This document shows, piece by piece, positions 12,603-21,776 of a stretch of 64,000 bases of DNA. The DNA is taken from the NCBI RefSeq assembly GCF_000787575.1, contig NW_012236519.1, positions 702,256-766,255 of the forward strand. The letters run 5' to 3'. The notes beneath the pieces are model-generated. The model was not told the DNA's origin and made no database searches. It saw only the letters and a list, made by a program, of their open reading frames with translations. Made by a program: the position numbers and the translations under genes. The number at the start of each line of letters is the position of its first letter. Positions within the stretch are counted from its first letter, which is position 1. This stretch comes from Acytostelium subglobosum LB1 (Eukaryota; Evosea; Eumycetozoa; Acytosteliales; Acytosteliaceae).

Positions 12603-13929
12603 GTGATCAAATCATATCATCAGCCATATTTCTCAACAACAACTTCAGCATCAACATCAACAAATTGAAGGGTCAATAAAGAATCCTCTCTTAAAAATAA
12701 GAGCCATGTTGTTTGTTTATTACTTACAGGCCCATCATCTGAATAGTGGGGAGTTCTACTTGGTTGTTGTAGTCGTTATCGTCGGTGCAGGTGCAATGTC
12801 CCCAATATCGGTCTCGATCATGTCCAACAGCGCACAGATTCCGCCTCCACACGTGCGATGGGTGCCGGCCTCGACCCATTGAAGATGTTAACTTAACAAG
12901 CAGCGAGTAGCGACAGACAAGGGCAAGATGACAGCCACCCAGAGTAAGGCGACACAAACAACTACAACTACTACAACAAAGAACAGTGCTAATAAACTAA
13001 CATTGATATGAGTGGTGACAATGATCAGTCTGGTGGTGTTATGTATTACATAACTCGACGTTAACTATGTCTTCTACGTGTAGATAATAAATAATGTTTG
13101 TTTAGAGTGATTGTGAATGTGTGAAGTTGCTCAGCTTTGTTGTATGTGACTTCAGAGTGGGGTTGGGGTCATTTGTGGACCAATGTTTTTTCCTTTTATG
13201 GTCAAAATATACCCTCAGACATCGTTGAAGTGATTTCGTGCAGGATTGAGTGTCTGCAGTCGTATTGGGCGACGAGGATGGATGGAGACCGTTGATGCTC
13301 AGGGTGGGTGGAGCCTCAGTCAACCAGAGGTTCAATGAAGGAGGACCTAATTAATGCCACATTCACCACTGGGTCTATCGCTACCCTCAGGAGAAACATT
13401 GATTCGAAATAAATCATTCCTAGACAATCTCAATCACTCAATCAATCAACCCTGGAATATCTCTATCCAATCAATCAATCAGTAGATCGCTGCTCTACAT
13501 CCTGTCAATCAAAATTTGGAATAATTCCTATTGATTTGGTAAAGTCGTTGGTGTTAATGATAAACATTTTAAAAGAGAGGGTCAGTTCAATCATTTAGAT
13601 TATTCCGCTTTTTTGTAATTAATTAATTTGAAGTTCACTTGCAAGTCTATTGTTTCGTTCATTCATTCATTCAATGGTACACTTTTACTTATTCGATGTG
13701 TTATTGGATCACTTATGATCAGTGGACTTGGATAAATAGTCTGTCTATGCATAGACAGATCGAATCAAATGTGGCCTTCACATCGATGCACCAAACACGT
13801 CAACTATCAATTAGTTGTCATTGTTGTTGAAAGTGAGTCAGTCATTTGGGGTAGACCTCAAGGTTGTTCAAAGCTTTGTCATGGTTTCGTTTCACTTTAT
13901 TCGTCAAGTCCTGTACATGTTCTAATGTC
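12603..13929. other. Intergenic between convergent genes, no supported gene
   Basis: About 1.3 kb of 3' flanks. On the minus strand, 12750-12890 reads as a short plausible peptide (QWVEAGTHRTCGGG...), and an upstream hydrophobic stretch near 12892-13000 reads like a signal peptide in the same frame, but a TAA separates them and no ATG or splice pair joins them. The frame at 13102-13335 has no recognisable features. Most of the rest is AT-rich with TCAA/ATTG tetramers. Confidence 0.5.
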
Positions 13930-15284
13930 TTAGAGTACTGGATAACCTCCAACGAATCCTCTGATGAAGCAATTGTCATTACTATTGGTCAGTCTAAAGT
14001 ATCCATTCTCTCCCCAGCCAGGTCCCCAACTATTCTTGATGATCTATGTTGTAATGAATGAATGATCATCAATGTTAGTGAGGGCCATGCTCCAACGATG
14101 CGACCAATAGCATAACATACCCAATAGTTTCCATCAGCATTATATCCTACTAATAGTATGGCATGATTCTGTACTCTGTTCACTTGTGGACAGGAGTAGA
14201 CTCCTCCGCGGTATGCCTTGAGATTGCCATCGGTCCACATACCAATTGATATAGGTCCTTTTTGTAGTGCGTTGATAATAGTCTGTACATTGGTATCTGG
14301 TAACAAGTTGTATCCACTCCATTTGAAGTAGGTACCTTGTGGTTTGGAGCATTGTTGAACATATGCTTGATAGGGCATCGAGCTACCCATGGGCACGCCT
14401 GATGATTGTAGTTGCTGCCACACTGTAGCGAACCATCCACCAACACATCCATTGGATATACAGTTGACACAGTACTGCTCTGAGAGATCCAGCGAGTTCT
14501 TGTCGTAGCCCTTTTGAATGACAGCCATTGCCTCCAAGTTGGCCAAAGCTGTGAATGCAAAGCATGATCCACAATTGCCTTGATCACGTACAGGTGTCAT
14601 CATACTGGACCAATCAATGCTACCGCCTTGTCCACGACTTGGTGTATTTGATGCTCTTGGCTGTTGTGTCGGTGGTACTGGTGTCTGTTGTGTTGGTGTT
14701 GACACTCCCTTGGCAACAGAGTATGGTTGTTGACCAGAGTATCCACCATAAGGATAATAATCGCAATAGAAGTTATTGGTCTGGCCTGCACATTGTGACA
14801 CTACACAAGCAAACTGTGTACTCTTTGCCCACACCGACACAGTATACGGACATACACTGCCCGACGCACAAGTCGATGTCTTCCAATTGAGTTGCCAGCA
14901 GTCTGAAGTACACTGTTCAGTATCTATATCGCTCACGAGCATAAGTAAGTGCATGATCATATCATACTTAAGTATCAAGATACATACATCTAATAAGATA
15001 AAGTTACCTTTAGTTGTGTAACGCCATTCACTGTTGATTGAATAGAGTGCAGCGGGACTTTGACCACCTGAACATTTGTTTGCGAATGTTTGAAGTGCTG
15101 CCTCAATCGTCTTGTTCCATTTAAGTTGTGGCAATGCATTTTGAGGTGGAGGATTGACATATAATCTCCATTGATTCTGTATAGAAGTAATCATACTTAT
15201 CTCACTATTTGTAAGAGCTGCACCTACACCTCCATCATTCCAACATATCAAAATTATAATTATTAATAAATATTTATTCTTCAT
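13930..15284 (-). CDS. Secreted CAP-domain/papain (C1A) fusion protease
   Basis: Exons 15284-15008, 14923-14121 and 14043-13930 (1,194 nt, 397 residues); all junctions restore frame. A signal peptide (residues 1-23) is followed by a divergent CAP/SCP domain, about 25-160. It shows the CAP helix pattern (WRLYVNPPPQ...LKWN...FANKC), the YTVSVWAKSTQ segment and the YYCDYYP-like segment FYCDYYPYGGY. The CAP histidines are not conserved. A Pro/Thr/Gln linker leads to a papain domain from about 206: Cys in QGNCGSCFAF (Phe replaces the usual Trp), His in NHAILLVGY, Asn in KNSWGPGWGENGY. The catalytic triad is complete. No I29 propeptide is present; the CAP domain sits where it would be. The start is 291 bp from that of a divergent I29 protein. 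Likely secreted or lysosomal. Confidence 0.9.
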
Positions 15285-15575
15285 CTTATTTATATATGTG
15301 TTATTAATTATGTAAATCTAGAGATAATAAGACGAAGATGAATCTCTGACTACATTAAAGGGTAGTACTTTGACGACCTTTTGGAGACTCAAGGTGGAGT
15401 CCCAAACGACACACCAAAAAAGGAAATAATCCCTTTGACCAACCACCTTCCGACAAAAAAACTACTTCCAAGATCTCCCCTTTCCTTCAAGTCTAGTCTA
15501 GACTACAAGTCTCGTCTCAATCTCAAAGACCTGACAAAAGAGATAAAGTTAACAAATAATATTAGAATAATAGAA
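15285..15575. promoter_or_regulatory. Head-to-head promoter of protease and I29 gene
   Basis: These 291 bp lie between the start codons of two divergent genes with complementary domains (a papain enzyme without I29 and an I29 protein without an enzyme). An in-frame non-ATG extension of the I29 gene covers 15381-15575 but has a composition unlike a signal peptide, so I treat it as leader. No defined binding site was identified; co-regulation is inferred from position. Confidence 0.45.
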
Positions 15576-16509
15576 ATGAATAAGAACAAAAGAATGATAT
15601 GTTTATTATTGATGATAATGGTGTTACCGAATTTGATGACAGGAGTAAAATCATTGGATGTACCTTCAGATGATATATTATATCAATCATTTTTAAATTG
15701 GATGGATCAATTCAATGTAGCATATACATCACAAAGTATATTAGAATCAAAGTTTATTACATGGAAGGAGAATATAATATTCATTGCTAATAACAATGAA
15801 CAAATAACAACTCCTGATGTTGAAATAGAGTATAATAATCAACAAACCAATATGAGGTCATTGTTGTCAATGACTCCAGTAGAGACTTATCCAACTTTAA
15901 ATTCACTTCAAAGTATGTACATCACATCAATCTATCTATCACCTTTTAACATGACTATCGTGATACGTCCTAGTGTCTGCCAATTCATTCAGTGACCTAT
16001 CAAATACAGAGTTCTTGGCAACTCATACTGGACATATTCCTGGAGGCTCACCAGTTGCTGTGGCAGCTGCAGGTGGTCCGACATTATCAACTGGTGTCAT
16101 AGTTGGAGTGGCATTGAGTGGAACAGCCTTTGTTTCATTCTTAACCGCAATGGCTATATATGCAAGCAAGAGAATGAGTGGATCAAATTCTAAACTAAAA
16201 TCAGATCCAACCAAGACAAGATCAGTTCCAATCATTACAGATCCTTCATCTCCAGTGGTGTTCAGTGTACATGCATCAACTCCAACAACTACTACTACTC
16301 CTCCTACTCCTTCAGCTTTAGGATCAAATCAACCTCAAGTAGAAGATATGGAAGAGATTGATTTGAAAGATGATAAATCACCTGTTAGAGGAGGTATCAA
16401 CGTCTTTGACTTCTCAAGGAATCCAAGACATTCAATCACAGCAAGGCACATAACATTTGATAACATATCCAATAATGCCAATCAACAACCTCAATCACCA
16501 GTTATATAA
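15576..16509 (+). CDS. Membrane-anchored I29 (papain propeptide) protein without protease domain
   Basis: Exons 15576-15912 and 15974-16509 (873 nt, 290 residues); splicing makes the ATG codon of MSANSFSDLS. Signal peptide at residues 1-23, then an I29-type inhibitor domain: helix pattern FLNWMDQF...LESKFITWKENIIFIANNN (ERFNIN-like) and NSFSDLSNTEF, the GNFD/propeptide core. Instead of a protease there is a Gly/Ala-rich spacer, one membrane span (about residues 153-176) followed by SKRMSG, and a Ser/Thr/Pro-rich tail of about 105 residues presumably in the cytosol. In other proteins I29 occupies the papain active site as inhibitor and folding aid. Membrane-tethered inhibitor or chaperone for a neighbouring papain enzyme is my inference. 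The start was chosen at the ATG giving a signal peptide. Confidence 0.85.
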
Positions 16510-16513
16510 TAAT

Positions 16514-16519
16514 ATTAAA

Positions 16520-16553
<34 letters not shown>
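16514..16553. repeat. AAT trinucleotide run
   Basis: Nearly pure AAT/ATA repeat of about 40 bp between the convergent 3' ends of the I29 gene and the RhoGAP gene; it probably includes polyadenylation signals for the former. Confidence 0.8.
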
Positions 16554-16555
<2 letters not shown>

Positions 16556-16580
16556 TTTATTCTCCTCAACGTACACATAA

Positions 16581-19375
16581 TTACCATTTGATCAAATCCT
16601 CATCAGTTGATGGTGTTGGCTTAGTGGGAGTGTGATCGACAAAGGTAAGAGTGTCATCCAATAGACTGAACCTGGCGGTGGTCGTGCCATCTGGTGACAC
16701 GAACATATTTGTGTTGCCTGGCGCTATCTTCATGCCTTGTGGACGCTTCCTGAATGATGATGTCTTTGATGGAAGTGGTTCAAACTGCGAGTCAACTTCA
16801 TTGTCGTTGGTATCTGTTGGCTGTTGTTGTTGTTGTTGTTGCTGTTGTTGTTGCTGTTGTTGTTGCTGCTGTTGTTGCTTCTGTTGTAGTTGTGATTGAA
16901 GTTGTGCTTGAAGTGCGGTTCGAGAGGAGGGTAGCAATGGAGCCATGGTTGTTGGCGCAGGTGGGAGTTGAAGTGCTCCCGTGCCAAGATACATGCTTCT
17001 TCGGTTAACTGATCTCGCCATGTTTGTTGGTATGTGTACAACCTCTTCCTCATTGGCTAATGGAGGTGGCTGTCCATTTACATCCTGTTGCTGCTGTTGT
17101 GTCTGCGGTTGTGGCTGTGGTTGTGGCTGTGGCTGAGGCTGAGGCTGTTGCTCTCTACGCGATAGTACTGGTGATTGATTTGGTGATGTAGATGTTGTTG
17201 TTTGGCTGGTGTTGTTGGGAGTTGTAGTGGATACTGGTGTGACTAGGGATGACTTGCTTGGAGGTGGCTTCGAAGGCAATGCCGCTGCCCTCTTTTGCAT
17301 CTCGGATATAAGTGCTGATTGTTTAGTGTTCATGGTCGATGGTGTTGATGATGGTGTTGATGATGGTGTTGATGTGGAGGTGGAGGGTGTTGGCGGTGTC
17401 ATGGTCATGGGCATGATAGTTGGTTGTAATATTACATTGTTGTTGGTTGTTGATGATGATGGAGCTGGATTCTGTGGCTGTGTTGCTGGTGCGCCAGCTG
17501 TGTCCTTGTAAACGAGGTTATAATGTCTGATGATAAACTCGATTGTGGCATTGGCACTGGTCACAGACTCAATGTCCAGTTGCTGTGGATATAGTATGTT
17601 GGGCGCCAGTACCACCGCCAGGTTGCTGGTCGTCATCCTGTTGGACTTGGACTGTGCGGTGATCTTTGTCGCCATTGACATCAACATCTTGAACAACGCC
17701 TTGTTGCATGGTGGCAGTTGTTGCAGTGTGCCAGCCAGTTGACTGGCGATGACTGTATGCTCGGCCAGTGACAGTGGACCCTTGAACCTCTCCTGCGCCA
17801 CACACTCGACCACAGGCTGCACCAACGGGCGGAACAAGTCAAAGGTCAGCAGGGGCGTGGGAAGCTCGCGAAGGAATGCCTTGAGGAAGCCAGTGACGAG
17901 ATGGGGCTCGTCACACGAGTCAAAGTTGGTCATTGATCCTTTGTGAATGGCTGTCTTCATCTCTGTCAGGTGCAGCTGGTTGGCGGACACTCTGAACAGT
18001 CCCTCCGTGCCCAGTATATCCGGTCGCTCAAGATATTGAATGGCCTTTGTAATGATCGCGGGCACTACATTGCCTGTCTTGCTCTGCATGTTCTCCAAAG
18101 GTATTCCAAACAATCCTGATGCGCGAGTTGATGATGCAGCGTGTGAGTGAGCAGCATGCTTGTTGTTGCTGTTGTTGTTGCTGCCATGCTGTTGTTGCTG
18201 TGGCAATGGTTTGGCGGTGGCCGAGGCCACACCATCACTGTTGGCAAATGTGCTGGCCAAGGGTGTACCCGACAACTCGTTCGCATAGCTTCGCTGACTC
18301 TTCTTATCGACCACAGACTGTCTTAGCTTGGCAGTGTTTTGCTTCTGTCGCTCGATGTTTGGTAGGATCTCGCGGACTATCTCCAAGTTCTTAATGAAGT
18401 AGGCTTCGTACACCTTGATGTAGTCGTAGACAGAGTCGACACTCTCCACTGTTATCCTATCGATTATCTCCTCAAAGATTGACAATGAATCTATTGCCAC
18501 CTCTGAGAACTGTTGACTTGTTATGCCAACCTCTTGCTCAGCCTCTGTCAATCTCTCATTCGGTACATTCTTCCTCTTCAATATCTGATAGTTCTCATTG
18601 GCAGCGTCAAAAGATACACGGAACTTGTCATACCTTGCTTTGGCAATCTGTCCAGTTTCATTGATCATGTGATTGGAATAGTTCCAGGGGTGGTGATTGA
18701 TATTGATGGAGTGATTGGAATAGTTCCAGTGATGGTGATTGAGTGTGTTAGTAACTGTTTGAGGCATCGATTAATCAATCAAGATGACCATCACATCTAC
18801 TCACCAATGCATCTTTGAGCTCATTCTTGAGATACTCTTGCCATTGATTCAAGAGGGTGTTGCCAATGCCAATGTCTAGCTTGGAACGACTCACTTCGAA
18901 TTGGTTGTGCATGTCGCCGATGATGGTCATGGTGGGACCGAGGATGGCCGCAGAGGACGTGGTATGACCCTCCTCCTGTAATAATTGATTGCCACACTCT
19001 GTGAAGCAATCGGCCAACGTAGTATTATCATTGATCAACACTTGATGTGCCTTTGACTGTCTCTGTAATCTAGCTGTTATATCCTTTATATTATTCCTAA
19101 TAGTATCCAATGACTTTGTCTTTATTCGATAGTCTGGCAACTCTGTCGACTCCCTTTTACTCATCTTATCCCTTACGGATACGATGGCTTCGCCATAAGC
19201 TCTATTTATCTTCTTCATTCTATCTATGTTTGTTATTGATTGATTGATTGAATGATAGATTGAATGAATTGTATTACTTACTTTTTTGCATTGGATGTAT
19301 CTCCCAACAATGTGGGCTCGTCATCAAACTTGTAAAAATCTTTGCACCTTGGGTCCAGTGATCAGATGACATCAT
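16581..19375 (-). CDS. BAR-type coiled-coil / RhoGAP protein
   Basis: Likely GTPase-activating protein for Rho/Rac at curved membranes. Secure exons: about 19219-18805 and 18647-16581; intron 18648-18804. The N-terminal half is a long helical region (MKKINRAYGEA... QYLKNELKDAL-IAKARYDKF...) resembling a BAR/F-BAR membrane-bending domain. The RhoGAP domain follows with the arginine finger in GTEGLFRVSANQ, then FLRELPTPLL and NRMTTSNLAVVLAPN. The C-terminus is low-complexity with Pro/Thr, PQ repeats and a Gln run at about 16820-16880. A further 5' exon at 19375-19282 is likely: the frame starting at ATG 19375 (MMSSDHWTQG) and the frame reading DFYKFDDEPTLLGD differ by one base near 19340, so either a one-base error or a different start exists there. 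Paralogy to D. discoideum Mgp/Gac proteins was not resolved. Confidence 0.85.
18648..18804 (-). repeat. Tandem repeat inside RhoGAP intron
   Basis: This 157-nt intron is longer than most here and holds an approximate duplication of TGATTGGAATAGTTCCAG followed by a GTGATTGA-type tail, at about 18671-18695 and 18713-18742 on the plus strand. The splice sites (GTGAGT, GGACAG) are kept, so this looks like a neutral expansion. Confidence 0.7.
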
Positions 19376-19504
19376 GGGGCGATTGGGAGTGGGGGTGACC
19401 ACACACACGACTCATCCTAATCACATCAACCCATCAATCTGATCACTGAAATAGATCCATCCTTTATTACTTTGTTTGTACATACACAAAGAATGATTGA
19501 ATGA

Positions 19505-21085
19505 TCAGGAACGTCTTATAATGTGTACATCAAAGTCTGTTGGAGTTGCGATCACTCCAAATAACATGGACTCATCAAACTCTATGGAGGAAGATGAGGT
19601 TGGTGGTGGCTTGCTGAATCGATATCTTCGGAAGAGAGTGGCAACAAGAAGGTAGAGCTCTTGCTCTGCTAGTGCCATGCCTAGACAATTGCGTGGCCCA
19701 GAGCCAAAGGTACATTTGACTCGATTGACATTGGCCGCATTGTTGATGAATCGCTCTGGATGGAATTCAAGTGGTTTAAGCCACACTGACTCGGTCAACA
19801 TTGATCCATGTATGTTTTGAAGAATGAGTGTGTTCGCCTTGATGGTGTAGCCGCGGAACTGGCCATCGTAGGCCGCAACGTGGTACATGCCAAAGGGCGC
19901 CACGACAAATCTCCGCATGGCCTCCTTGATCGCTGCCACAGTATACTCTGTGTCGGAACGCTGTTTGTAAGTCGGTACGATTCTGTCGCCCATCACAGTT
20001 CTGAGCTCTTCATGCATGAATGCCTGTTGATCCGGTCGGTTCGCCATTGCCTTGATCAGCGCTGAGATGGTGTTGGCTGATGTGTCTGTGCCCGCGACCA
20101 GCAGGTCACCTACAGCGCCACACACACCTCTCATGTCCAGCCGGCCCTCGGCATGCTCCTTCAAGAACGTGTCGAGGATGTCCTGGCCGGGCCGATCGTT
20201 TGAGTATATGACCTGGCGTCTCTTGACCAGCTGCTCGACATACTTGGACATGGCAATGTTGGTCTGGTAGTACTCGCGTCCTTTGGCTGATCGCGCATAC
20301 CACCCCTTGAGGAAGAGCAGGTAGTCAGAGGGCTTGATCGCGCCGCCCACCTTGAACACGCTGTCGATCAAGTCGATCACGTCGGTGGCCTCTCTGTCGC
20401 TGCCATCGTAGGGGAATGTCACCGAGAAGATCAGACGCATCATAATGTTGAGCGTGCATATCTTGAGCAGAGGGATCGGGTTAACGGGTTCGCCCGTCTC
20501 AGCGAAGCGATCGATGTGTTGACACAGTTTGTTGATCTCGTCCATCACGTGCGACTCGTGCTTCTTGATCACAGTGGGCCCAATGCCAGAGAGGGCTAGT
20601 GTGCGCAGCATCCTGTTGTAGTCGCCGTTTGAGTAGGTGATGTTGGCGACTGCGCTCACTGCCGATGCGCTTGGCTTCTGGAAGCGATTGGCAAGCCAGT
20701 TGGGATCGTCTATGAAGGCGGTGCGTAGTGCGTCGGGGTCTGAGAATACGACTGCCTCCACTGCACCAAGTTTGAGTCTCATCACAGGGCCGTGCTCGAG
20801 GCTAAGTTCATTGATGACATGGTGTGGTGATGATCCACTGACCAAGTGTAAGTTACCAATTATTGGCCAAGGAGTAGGTCCAGGTGGAAGATGTCTAATG
20901 TATCTATTCACAATCTATTCAAGGACCGTGGTTGGTCCAGTATGATCGATCAGTATCCCGTTTGATTGATCGTTTCAGTGGGGATGTGTTGCGCGTGACT
21001 ATGGACATACCTTCTCATTTATAATCCATGCCAAAGATAACAAGATTAGACTACAACATATCCATATGATCTCGACATAAGTCAT
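19505..21085 (-). CDS. Cytochrome P450
   Basis: Microsomal haem-thiolate mono-oxygenase, 494 residues. Exon 1 (21085-21011) encodes only the N-terminal membrane anchor (MTYVEIIWICC...), exon 2 is 20914-19505; intron 20915-21010. Diagnostic sites: proline-rich hinge LPPGPTPWPIIGN, I-helix AGTDTS, ExxR helix KEAMRR, PERF-type FHPERF, and the haem-binding loop FGSGPRNCLG with axial Cys near 435. Length and all motifs are complete, so it should be active on the ER face. The substrate cannot be inferred; dictyostelids have many lineage-specific P450 families (CYP508, 513-525 and others) and I cannot assign one. The second exon alone looks like a complete gene, so an annotation starting at MNRYIRH would lose the anchor. 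Confidence 0.95.
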
Positions 21086-21191
21086 TGTGATTGATTGTGT
21101 GTGTGTGTGTGTGAGTGTGTGGAGGCTAATTTGTGGATTGATGATACTGGACCCACTTTGAACTTGATCAATTGATTAATTTAAACTTTCC

Positions 21192-21645
21192 ATGGAAACA
21201 AATACACAACAAGTACAATCATCACCAGTATTAACACAAATGTTAATAAATCATATTATAACATTGGTTTGGAATGATGCTGCCAGACCAAAGTGGCAGA
21301 GTACTGATTCAAGAAAATGGAGATTATCATTAACATTGATTAGTTGGAGAATACATCACTTTATCTCTACAACTCTCATTAAGGATGAGGGAACTCAAAC
21401 ATAATACCAAGTCAATATCAATATCTACAAACTTTGCTCAACTTATGTTGGTACAGAACAAAGCTTTGTGTAAATGGATTGGAACCAATACCAATATCCA
21501 ATACATACGCAATAAGACATCAAACTACAAAAGAGATACAAAGGACCTTAATGATGAATCCAATGCCATCGAGTTTGTAGCATTCCAGCAGGCCATTGAC
21601 GACCATCCATCACTAATCAACAAAAAAACATGGTATTGGATGTAG
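21192..21645 (+). pseudogene. Short F-box-like orphan, one-base frameshift
   Basis: Two overlapping frames join into one protein of about 150 residues if one G is surplus in the run 21389-21391. The first part (VLTQMLINHIITLVWNDAARP... LSLTLISWRIHHFISTTLI) has the same spacing of Leu/Ile and a Trp as the N-terminus of the F-box/LRR-like gene at 10851, so it probably belongs to that family. The second part (NTKSISISTNFAQLMLVQNKALCKWI...) is lysine/asparagine-rich with no known motif, and the protein stops at WYWM. Compared with its relative it lacks the Leu-rich body. It may be a truncated copy or a gene hit by an assembly indel. Function unknown. Confidence 0.5.
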
Positions 21646-21776
21646 GCATGGTGGAATGGTCCCAGTCCAACTTGGATGTTCACTCAATCAATCAATCAAA
21701 CTTAAAAGTCAAATAAAGTATAAGAGTTTGGGTCCAGAATGGGACACCATTCATTTATTAACATGTACAAGTGCAC

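Noticed and set aside
12724-13010. Possible small secreted protein on the minus strand (hydrophobic VVVVVCVALLWVAVILPLS followed by CGGGICALLDMIE)
   Set aside because: A TAA separates the parts, no ATG is available in the frame and no acceptable intron joins them.
13102-13335. Minus-strand ORF MNLWLTEAPPTLSING...
   Set aside because: Short, no features, in an intergenic stretch with mixed composition; no supporting splice sites.
15381-15575. N-terminal extension of the I29 protein from a non-ATG start
   Set aside because: The ATG at 15576 immediately gives a signal peptide; the extension is Lys/Pro/Thr-rich and would bury it.
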